A program made the position numbers and the translations under genes. DNA of 5,198 nucleotides from Bacteroidota bacterium (lineage in GTDB: Bacteria; Bacteroidota; Bacteroidia; Cytophagales; Cyclobacteriaceae). The notes beneath the pieces were generated by a model. That model had not been told where the DNA came from and ran no database searches. It saw only the letters and a program-made list of their open reading frames with translations. The stretch spans positions 1-5,198 of the forward strand of contig JAPUIM010000002.1 of NCBI GenBank assembly GCA_027297025.1, read 5' to 3'. The number at the start of each line of letters is the position of its first letter. The first letter of the stretch is position 1. Below, in pieces: positions 1 to 5,198 of this stretch.

Positions 1-133
1 CATCTTCTTGCAGCATGGCCAAACCCATGGGTCCATCCTCCGCTTCGCTGACCTGGTATTTTTCGTATTCCAGAATTTCCCGAAGAGTATTTCGGATACT
101 TTTTTCGTCGTCGATGATTAATATTTTTACCAT
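1..133 (-). CDS. Response regulator receiver domain, probable sigma-54-dependent (NtrC-type) regulator; partial, N-terminus only
   Basis: Only the first 44 codons are present; the gene runs off the left edge. The product starts MVKILIIDDEKSIRNTLREI, the beta-1 strand and acidic pocket (D8, D9, E10) of a CheY-like receiver domain, followed by helix 1 and an ending 'SEAEDGPMGLAML' that matches beta-2/alpha-2. The phospho-accepting aspartate, expected near residue 52 to 54, and any output domain lie outside the window. The 'IIDDEKSIRNTLREILEYE' wording is typical of a conserved Bacteroidota regulator with AAA+ and Fis-type HTH domains (NtrC/AtoC family), but that part is inference; an OmpR- or LytTR-type output cannot be excluded. 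The start ATG lies 20 bases behind the RNase P RNA 3' end, with no purine-rich ribosome binding site, and no space for its own promoter in that gap. Confidence 0.92.
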   Translation of the reverse strand, partial: MVKILIIDDEKSIRNTLREILEYEKYQVSEAEDGPMGLAMLQED

Positions 134-142
134 GATCAGCTT

Positions 143-154
143 AAAATAAAAAAA
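143..154 (-). terminator. U-tract directly behind rnpB; possible termination or 3' trimming site
   Basis: The RNA reads GCUUGCAU followed by an almost unbroken run of U (seven, an A, four more) ending 10 bases before the next start codon. A U-run suits transcript release, but there is no compact GC hairpin before it: the preceding arm belongs to the long-range P1 helix, whose partner is about 490 nt upstream. Termination here is therefore plausible but may be leaky, and read-through would reach the response regulator gene at once. Confidence 0.35.
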
Positions 155-181
155 TGCAAGCCTATAAGCCGGGTTCTGTCA

Positions 182-208
182 CTCCCTCACATAAACTACA
201 TGTGGGAG
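182..208 (-). other. P19 hairpin of RNase P RNA
   Basis: In the RNA, CTCCCACAT pairs with ATGTGAGGGAG (one bulged base) around a short loop, between the conserved TAGATAGATGAC block and the 3' block GACAGAACCCGGC. E. coli has no helix here; P19 is a known optional helix in other bacterial RNase P RNAs. The strand is that of rnpB. Confidence 0.75.
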
Positions 209-430
209 GTCTTGTCATCTATCTAGCCCCGACATCACTGTCGGGATCAATCGGTCTACCCTTCCCTCTTTACCGTAAAACGGTACTCGAATGAGCTGTT
301 CTTGTCCAACACCTGAAACAGATGCTGAAAAGCAGGATCTATTTGACCTTTCAACCCGTAAGGTTTACCTTGCCCCCGATATCACTACCGGGGCGGTGAG
401 CTCTTACCTCACCTTTTCACCCTTACCCCT

Positions 431-510
431 CACACAACTTTCATTTAACTTTCTAATTCGATAGAAATAATAGTATTCCACAAATTTTAGAATTAAATGA
501 AAGTTGTGTG
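431..510 (-). repeat. 18-bp perfect inverted repeat forming the extended P12 helix of RNase P RNA
   Basis: The arms CACACAACTTTCATTTAA (431 to 448) and its exact reverse complement (493 to 510) flank a 44-base AT-rich centre. A further six pairs, TTCTAA (451 to 456) with TTAGAA (487 to 492), continue the stem after a two-base bulge. Outside the arms, after one mismatch, the flanking C/T-rich and G-rich bases can add about four more pairs. The position between ACAAACCGCC and GGTAAGGGTGAAA of the RNA is that of helix P12, which in E. coli is a stem of only about 20 bases. The centre (457 to 486) has no convincing pairing that I can see. Confidence 0.9.
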
Positions 511-666
511 CGAGGCGGTTTGTTTTCTGTGGCACTTTCTGTTCCAGAACATAAATTATGCACTGGACCTTCCCGTTAGGAAGTACGGTGCTCTTTGTTG
601 CCCGGACTTTCCTTCCCTGCACATAAATTTTATGCACAAGAACGATAAGACAGCTTGCATTTACTT

Positions 667-674
667 CAAAAATA
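667..674 (-). promoter_or_regulatory. Bacteroidota-type -7 element of the rnpB promoter
   Basis: Read on the minus strand this is TATTTTTG, an exact match to TAnnTTTG, the -7 consensus of the Bacteroidota primary sigma factor. With its last G at -7, position +1 falls on base 660, the 5' end of rnpB independently set by the P1 helix. The upstream TTTG (-33) is not at the standard distance: copies at 690 to 687 (12-base spacer) and 703 to 700 (25-base spacer) straddle the usual spacing of about 17 to 20. The site lies in the 61-base gap between rnpB and the next gene upstream. Confidence 0.55.
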
Positions 675-721
675 ATGAAAACAGACCAAATGATGGGAAC
701 AAATAGAGGATTTATAATCTC

Positions 722-1120
722 TCAATTAATATCCAGCCCTGTTAGTTTAAACTCCCATTTGTCAGCAGTAGTTGCCACTTCCATGATCAATTCTTTTAAT
801 ATATCGTCGGTGGCGTGCTCTACAAAAATAAAGGCTTCTATTTGCAAATAATCCTGAGTGATTCCCAGTTTAGCATAGGAGAAGTCGGAGTTATCCTCGA
901 TTAAATCTTTGAGATCAATATCGTCTCGATATTCACAAATTTTAGAGGAGAACTGAATCCATTTTCTATCATATTTTTTGGCATATTTTATTTCTCCTAC
1001 TACCGATTGGTATCTTTGGTCAGGAAGTGGTACTATGATTACTGATTTGTTTGCATCATATTCGGAAAATTGGCCATCCACTTGGTTGGCATAGTCTTCC
1101 ATAAATTTGGCTAAATCCAT
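722..1120 (-). CDS. Conserved-type hypothetical protein, 132 residues, possibly YbjN / secretion-chaperone-like fold
   Basis: I do not recognise this family with certainty. The product is small, acidic and soluble, with no signal peptide or membrane segment. It reads as N-terminal helix (residues 2 to 14), beta strands (about 24 to 31, 39 to 46, 53 to 60), an acidic stretch 'EYRDDIDLKDLIEDNSDF' (63 to 80), further strands ('YAKLGI', 'YLQIEAFIFV', 82 to 100) and a long C-terminal helix (102 to 121) that ends in 'TADKWEFKLTG'. This helix, strands, helix layout with a closing 'A-D-x-W/E' helix recalls YbjN and type III secretion chaperone-like proteins, a weak fold-level guess. The ATG at 1120 is the only one near the beginning of the frame and leaves 78 bases to the upstream gene, enough for a promoter, though I found no clear one. 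Its stop is 18 bases from the nearest base of the putative far -33 element of rnpB. Codon use resembles its neighbours. Confidence 0.83.
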   Translation of the reverse strand: MDLAKFMEDYANQVDGQFSEYDANKSVIIVPLPDQRYQSVVGEIKYAKKYDRKWIQFSSKICEYRDDIDLKDLIEDNSDFSYAKLGITQDYLQIEAFIFVEHATDDILKELIMEVATTADKWEFKLTGLDIN

Positions 1121-1198
1121 AGTTGTCCGGTTTGTGTGTAACGATAAATTTAAACAATAATTTGTAGAATAGGTATTTTGACAAAGAGATTCCTCGTG

Positions 1199-2095
1199 CT
1201 AAAAATAAAGAAAATGAAAGACAAACCCATTTTGACGGTTATATTCTAAAGTAGGCGCCGGGATGTGAATCATATTGAGTAAGTGAAATAATACTTTGGT
1301 GAAATTACGCCGCTGGGAAAAATGGGTAAAATCAAAATCCAGGGCTAAAAAATACTGACGGTATGGGTCGAAGCCCATTGATATATTGTTGGGGTCTCGG
1401 GCTGATAACAGATTTTCCGCTCCATAACCCACTGAAATATTCAACCATTTGGGAAAGTTGGTATTGGAGTTCAGGAATTTGTAAATATCAAATGACAACC
1501 AATAGGTTTGTCCATTGTAGTCTTTGATGAATTCTTCTTGAAAGCCTTCGCCCAGGACCTCAGGTCTAAGCTCAGCATAGGATGACCTGCTAAACGAAAA
1601 TTTAGGGTGTATCCTGATCTCTCTCCAGGCAGCATACTGTCCCAGTAATAATGCAGGACCCAAGGCATTGGCAACAATATCTCCCGCAGAAGCGCCATAT
1701 TGAGAAGAAAAGCCATCAAATACTTCAATGGGTAACAAGATCAAAAAACCACTAACAGCTCCCCACAAGTATGATTTTTTTTCTGGCAAACCGGACCATT
1801 GCAAGGCTTTGGTTGTGGCCAATCCTATATGATAAGAGGAATAGAAGTGTCCCAATTTATCCATTTGTTTCCACTCCTCACTGTCGTCAAAGAAATGAAA
1901 ACCCTCCCTGGGAAAATCGTTATACCATAGTTGGTTGAGAGCAATTAAAGATATAGCATAGGCGGAACTACCTACCAGAATAAAAGTATGGAGTCTTTTT
2001 TTGTTTACCCCATCTGAGGCTATGCTGTCTCTATTTTGACAAAGAGTAGGGTTGAATATTACAACCAGGGAAAATATGATTATTAGTTTACGCAT
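1199..2095 (-). CDS. DUF2279-like (YfiM-type) exported protein, 298 residues
   Basis: Function unknown. The chosen ATG (2095) gives a clear signal peptide, MRKLIIIFSLVVIFNPTLCQ, with likely cleavage before Q20; the cysteine is not in a good lipobox. A longer frame back to 2209 would put 38 hydrophilic residues ahead of the signal and overlap tamB by 101 bases, so it is rejected. After the signal come hydrophobic segments at about 37 to 55, 107 to 123 and 142 to 157, and the motifs I associate with DUF2279: 'WKQMDKLGHFYSSY' (75 to 88) and 'EVFDGFSSQYGASAGDIVANALG' (124 to 146), with conserved-looking D79, K80, H83, D127, G128, D139 and N143. The last 100 residues look like amphipathic beta strands ('YWLSFDIYKF', 'YFLALDFDFTHF') and end in FHFLYF, a terminal aromatic as in outer membrane beta proteins. 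It starts 13 bases after the tamB stop, so the two are very probably co-transcribed. An envelope role beside TamB is inference. Confidence 0.87.
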   Translation of the reverse strand: MRKLIIIFSLVVIFNPTLCQNRDSIASDGVNKKRLHTFILVGSSAYAISLIALNQLWYNDFPREGFHFFDDSEEWKQMDKLGHFYSSYHIGLATTKALQWSGLPEKKSYLWGAVSGFLILLPIEVFDGFSSQYGASAGDIVANALGPALLLGQYAAWREIRIHPKFSFSRSSYAELRPEVLGEGFQEEFIKDYNGQTYWLSFDIYKFLNSNTNFPKWLNISVGYGAENLLSARDPNNISMGFDPYRQYFLALDFDFTHFSQRRNFTKVLFHLLNMIHIPAPTLEYNRQNGFVFHFLYF

Positions 2096-2108
2096 ATATA
2101 GCCAGATA

Positions 2109-5100
2109 TTACCCCTTGGGCTCCTTCTTGTTTTCATCTCTTTTCTTTCGGCTATCTTGTGGATCGGGAGATTCAGGAGGCGGAGCTTGCTGACGAATTT
2201 GTTTATCACGGGACTCTGCCAGCAATTCTCTTAATTCGTTAAAGCTCTTGGTATACATAACACTGAAACCAGCAGTGGTAGAAGGATTATCAATACCGGC
2301 GGTGTTTTTATTATAGTTATTCTTGTTGTACATCTTTACCTTGAATTTTCCATCCGGGGTCAAAAGGTATTCCAAGGTCCAATCTCCGGCAATACTGGAG
2401 ACATCGGATTGATTATATGTGTTGGTAAATCCTCCGTCTCGGGTAACTCTTAATCTACCATCCAGGAAAGTATAGGAAAGTCTCAATTGAAAAGTATTAA
2501 AGGCATTATCATCCAGGTTCCCCAAGTCTACATCGATTTCAAGATTTTCATCAACCTGGGTGATCCAGTAGCTAAGTTGATTGGAAATAAGCTCACTTAC
2601 ACTGTTTCCCAAAGTTTCTCCACCGGTAACTGCAAACGAATTTTTCGGAGAGAATTTTCTTAAAATAATCAAACTGAACACTTGACGATTCAACTCTTGC
2701 TCATTGGCATATAAGTCATTTTTGAATGCTTGATAGGTGGTTTTCAAATCTACGGTACTGCCTGAATTGGTAATTACAATATCAGGAAATTCTTCCACCT
2801 CAATGTCAAAAGCAATTGAAGGAGACAGCAATCTTCCTTGTAAATCCAATTCCACACGCGAAGGGTACTTCCTTCTTATCTCAGGTAAGTTTTGCAGAGC
2901 AGTATCCTGTACAAGCGGGGCTAATGAGGCAAGTTGTTTATAATGTGCGGTGATATTTAATATTCCCTCGTATGGATCACCATACCAGGAGATCTTACTT
3001 TTGGGTTGAATTTCGAATTCCTTATTGATAATGTTGTATAAGGTAAAGTTGTATCCTCCCTTTTGCATTTCAAAATCTCCAAACATGTTGAAATCACCCT
3101 TGGTGTCTATCTGAAGTTTCAGCTTTCCATTGCCATTACCCCTAATGATATCACCGGCCTTGATGTCAAAAATGATTTCAGCATAGGCATCCGGGGTAAT
3201 CTCCAGGTCAAAATCAAGATTCAAACCTTTAAGATTAATATTCCGCTGTTGTTTTTTGATGAGCACCTTGGTAGTGGTTTCCCGGAGGTCTACAAAATTG
3301 ATAAATTCCTTTTCTTCAAAGCTGGAAGATCCTCCAATGGGTATATATATCTTTGTTCCCCTATTGGTGATGGCATTGGCGTTGATGCTGAGATTACTGA
3401 AAGGGCCAAAAAAATTAACTTCTCCGGTTATAAAGCCAGTGCCATAATAAAGTTGATTATCCAATGATGAGGTATTTAACACCATGAAGTTGTTCAGATC
3501 AGCGCGTAAATCAATTATTGGATTCAAGAAGCCATCGTGGAAAACACCTCCATTTATAATTGCTTCGTTTTTTAGAGGGTCGTGCAATTTTAGATCCTTG
3601 ACAATGATCTCGTTGGGTTCACAAATTATTTCTCCCTCAAACTGATAAGTGGTGTTGAGGTAATTAACCTTAAATTCTCCCTCTTTCAGGTAACCATTGC
3701 CAGTTAGGATTGGAGAATTGATATTTCCTCCAATTTTAAATATTCCGCTGGCTAACCCACCGATTTCGGTAAATCTTTTTTTAACAAAGGGTTCGATAAT
3801 ATTCAGGTTAGCTTCATCAAATTTCGCGGTCAAATTCAATTGATCAGTTGGTTTTTGAGGACTGATTTGACCACTCAAATGAATGATATTTTTTTGGCCG
3901 CGATCGATATCGAAATGTACATTCAGCCATTTGTTGCTATTGTCCCATTCAGATAAGCCACTCACATCTCCTACCAGGAAGTTGCTAATTTTAAAATCGT
4001 TGATTTCTATACTGCTTTCTATTAGTAAATTTTTATAAATATTTTGAACACTGACTTTTCCATTTATTTCGCCTTTCAGATCCTGGTTGATGAGTGGATT
4101 AAGATTGTTCAATTGAAATTGGGAAATATTTATATCCAATCGTTTGGTGGAGTCGGGTGATAAAGTCCCGTTTAAAGCAATCGATTGCCCTTCATTGAAT
4201 AGCACCAGGTTATTTACCGTGATTTCACTATTAGCGAAGGTAATTATGTTGGTGGGTGAAAATTCCCAATGTCGTTCCAGCACTTTGAATCTTGAAGGTT
4301 CTAACCTCAAATCGGTTTGATTTTCACGGAAATTGAACCTACCCTTGAGCTGGGCGAAGTTTCCAGTTTGCTTTTGTTCTAGATACGTTTCAAAAACAAT
4401 GGAGTCTTTATCCCAAATTCCTTCTATGTACAAATTGTCGGTATTTGATCTTTCTCCAAACTTTTGGTATTCGGATTCAATGATCACTGAGGCCAGAACA
4501 TTGGTGCTATCCGCAATCTTAGAAGTTGATATATCGATCTGGTTATTATAAAAATTGTAATTTTTATATTTCAAAGAATCGATGACCGAATTAACCATTA
4601 GGATAGTAGTATAACCACCTCTTATTTCTCCTTCAATAATCGCTCCGGGAGAAATATATAATCCTGATATGGTTAGATTTAATAGGGGATTTATATCATT
4701 TAGATATGCCCTAAAATCAATATTATACTTTTGAAGATCATTTTGCTGATAGTCTCGGTAATATGCAGCAATCTCAGACTTATTATTTTCAAGATTGAGC
4801 TTATATTCATGTACCAGTCGCTTAAAATCCTTTATTATGGTGGCAAATTGGAAAGTTCCTTTCATGGATAAGTTAAACCGTTCAGAATTCCATATAAATG
4901 TTCTCTTATTTCCACGAATGGAAGAGCTGACCTCAGCCGAATCCACCCACAATTCCCGGTCTTTCAACTTGATCAGAGTGTTTTTGAACATGGCATGACC
5001 AACTACATTATCAAGATCAAGTCCATAAGTATCGATCATAAAGTCACTGCTGACAAAAATATCCTCAGAGTATATATTTAGTTTTTTGACAAAAGCAGTG

Positions 5101-5198
5101 TCCAATCGTCCTTTAACTAAAATACGGTCTTTCCCACCACGTAAATCAATGGAGGCTTTTGCTACCATTTTCAAATTGGGGTCAGAAATACTGAGGGT
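2109..5198 (-). CDS. tamB: TamB-like translocation/assembly module protein (DUF490/AsmA-like), C-terminal 1029 residues
   Basis: The frame is open through the right edge (eight more codons, T-L-S-I-S-D-P-N, precede a TTG at 5174), so the N-terminal part, including the expected membrane anchor, is missing; complete Bacteroidota relatives are usually about 1450 to 1700 residues. TamB proteins are inner-membrane-anchored, periplasm-spanning beta-taco rods related to AsmA and VPS13; they act with an outer membrane BamA-family partner and in lipid transport to the outer membrane. What is seen: roughly 980 residues of repeated short amphipathic strands with G/N turns ('ISGLYISPGAIIEGEIRGGY', 'GGLASGIFKIGGNINSPILT', 'GKLKLQIDTKGDFNMFGDFE'), then the TamB C-terminal signature 'RQVFSLIILRKFSP' (visible residues 838 to 851), 'LGNSVSELISNQLSYWITQV' (863 to 882) and 'FQLRLSYTFLDGRLRVTRDG' (903 to 922). 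The last strand, 'GFSVMYTKSF' (977 to 986), is followed by a 43-residue charged, proline-containing tail. The next gene starts 13 bases downstream. Identity as the TamB family is firm; the exact partner is unknown. Confidence 0.95.
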   Translation of the reverse strand, partial: TLSISDPNLKMVAKASIDLRGGKDRILVKGRLDTAFVKKLNIYSEDIFVSSDFMIDTYGLDLDNVVGHAMFKNTLIKLKDRELWVDSAEVSSSIRGNKRTFIWNSERFNLSMKGTFQFATIIKDFKRLVHEYKLNLENNKSEIAAYYRDYQQNDLQKYNIDFRAYLNDINPLLNLTISGLYISPGAIIEGEIRGGYTTILMVNSVIDSLKYKNYNFYNNQIDISTSKIADSTNVLASVIIESEYQKFGERSNTDNLYIEGIWDKDSIVFETYLEQKQTGNFAQLKGRFNFRENQTDLRLEPSRFKVLERHWEFSPTNIITFANSEITVNNLVLFNEGQSIALNGTLSPDSTKRLDINISQFQLNNLNPLINQDLKGEINGKVSVQNIYKNLLIESSIEINDFKISNFLVGDVSGLSEWDNSNKWLNVHFDIDRGQKNIIHLSGQISPQKPTDQLNLTAKFDEANLNIIEPFVKKRFTEIGGLASGIFKIGGNINSPILTGNGYLKEGEFKVNYLNTTYQFEGEIICEPNEIIVKDLKLHDPLKNEAIINGGVFHDGFLNPIIDLRADLNNFMVLNTSSLDNQLYYGTGFITGEVNFFGPFSNLSINANAITNRGTKIYIPIGGSSSFEEKEFINFVDLRETTTKVLIKKQQRNINLKGLNLDFDLEITPDAYAEIIFDIKAGDIIRGNGNGKLKLQIDTKGDFNMFGDFEMQKGGYNFTLYNIINKEFEIQPKSKISWYGDPYEGILNITAHYKQLASLAPLVQDTALQNLPEIRRKYPSRVELDLQGRLLSPSIAFDIEVEEFPDIVITNSGSTVDLKTTYQAFKNDLYANEQELNRQVFSLIILRKFSPKNSFAVTGGETLGNSVSELISNQLSYWITQVDENLEIDVDLGNLDDNAFNTFQLRLSYTFLDGRLRVTRDGGFTNTYNQSDVSSIAGDWTLEYLLTPDGKFKVKMYNKNNYNKNTAGIDNPSTTAGFSVMYTKSFNELRELLAESRDKQIRQQAPPPESPDPQDSRKKRDENKKEPKG

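Larger units (their letters stand above)
154..660 (-). ncRNA. rnpB: RNase P RNA, bacterial type A, with enlarged P12
   Basis: This is the catalytic RNA of RNase P, which cuts the 5' leader from precursor tRNAs together with the RnpA protein. On the minus strand I see the 5' conserved block GGAAAGTCCGGGC (near 612 to 600) and the 3' block GACAGAACCCGGCTTAT (180 to 164), which build P4 and the catalytic core. Other landmarks follow in the right order: P8 with a UAAC loop (569 to 583), P9 (544 to 566), ACAAACCGCC before P12, GGTAAGGGTGAAA after it, P13 (395 to 413), P14 with a GTGA loop (372 to 394), the GGGTAG of the tRNA CCA-binding loop (261 to 256), P18 with a GTGA loop (228 to 245) and an extra P19 hairpin (182 to 208). 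The ends are set by P1: ATGCAAGC at 660 to 653 pairs perfectly with GCTTGCAT at 161 to 154. The resulting 507 nt is long for the family; P12 explains most of the excess. End positions may be off by a few bases. Confidence 0.97.

Noticed and set aside
431..510. P12 insertion as a MITE or other mobile element
   Set aside because: There are no target-site duplications or recognisable terminal motifs, and the element replaces a helix that is always present in this RNA class; a grown P12 stem is the simpler reading.
404..706. Open frames on both strands across rnpB (plus 497 to 706, minus 404 to 637)
   Set aside because: They lie within the structured RNase P RNA and its promoter; the translations have no protein character.
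705..722. Weak hairpin AGAGATT..AATC-C-TCT overlapping the stop of the 132-residue gene, as a terminator
   Set aside because: It has few pairs, a bulge, low GC content and no T-run after it.
1121..1198. Promoter for the 132-residue protein gene
   Set aside because: A TTTG is present at 1185 to 1182 (minus strand), but no acceptable TAnnTTTG follows at the right distance.
1471..1728. 85-codon minus-strand frame inside the DUF2279-like gene
   Set aside because: It is an out-of-frame shadow of a gene with a signal peptide and family motifs in the other frame.
1174..2046. 15-base direct repeat TATTTTGACAAAGAG at 1174 to 1188 and 2032 to 2046
   Set aside because: One copy is in coding sequence after the signal peptide region, the other in the gap behind the same gene. 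With only two AT-rich copies and no flanking structure, chance is likely, although they nearly bracket the DUF2279-like gene.
2096..2209. Longer start for the DUF2279-like gene at 2209
   Set aside because: It would overlap tamB by about 100 bases and place a hydrophilic extension ahead of an obvious signal peptide beginning at 2095.
3063..3467. 134-codon plus-strand frame inside tamB, and other plus-strand frames at 2737, 3256, 4333 and 4795
   Set aside because: They are antisense shadows of a strongly TamB-like frame and show no recognisable domains or start signals.
5172..5174. TTG at 5174 as the start of the TamB-like protein
   Set aside because: The frame is open to the window edge, no membrane anchor follows it, and the family is much longer; the true start is outside the window.

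Overview
The window looks like chromosomal DNA of a Bacteroidota bacterium, probably a Cytophagales-type organism. The reasons are AT-rich intergenic DNA, gene starts without clear Shine-Dalgarno sequences, a Bacteroidota-style -7 promoter element (TAnnTTTG) placed exactly in front of the RNase P RNA, and protein relatives (a long TamB-like protein, a DUF2279 protein, and an NtrC-type receiver domain) that fit this group. The placement is from recognition of families, not from a search.

Everything real is on the minus strand. Read in the direction of transcription (right to left), the order is as follows. (1) The C-terminal 1029 residues of a TamB-like protein run from the right edge to 2109. 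(2) After 13 bases comes a 298-residue DUF2279-like exported protein (2095 to 1199). (3) After a 78-base gap comes an unrecognised 132-residue acidic protein with a weak resemblance to the YbjN / secretion-chaperone fold (1120 to 722). (4) Next is rnpB, the RNA subunit of RNase P (660 to 154), with its promoter in the 61-base gap. (5) Only 20 bases after the rnpB 3' end lies the start codon of a response regulator, of which just the first 44 residues are present before the left edge.

tamB and the DUF2279 gene look like one transcript, which suggests a shared role in the cell envelope. rnpB is a housekeeping RNA and probably its own unit, but the response regulator behind it has no room for a separate promoter and may depend on read-through or on a promoter inside rnpB. 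The most unusual item is rnpB itself: its P12 helix is greatly enlarged by an AT-rich insertion with an 18-bp perfect inverted repeat, giving an RNA of about 507 nt against a usual 350 to 400. I see no mobile element, CRISPR array, tRNA, phage gene or defence system. Apart from the enlarged RNase P RNA, this is an ordinary core-genome region.
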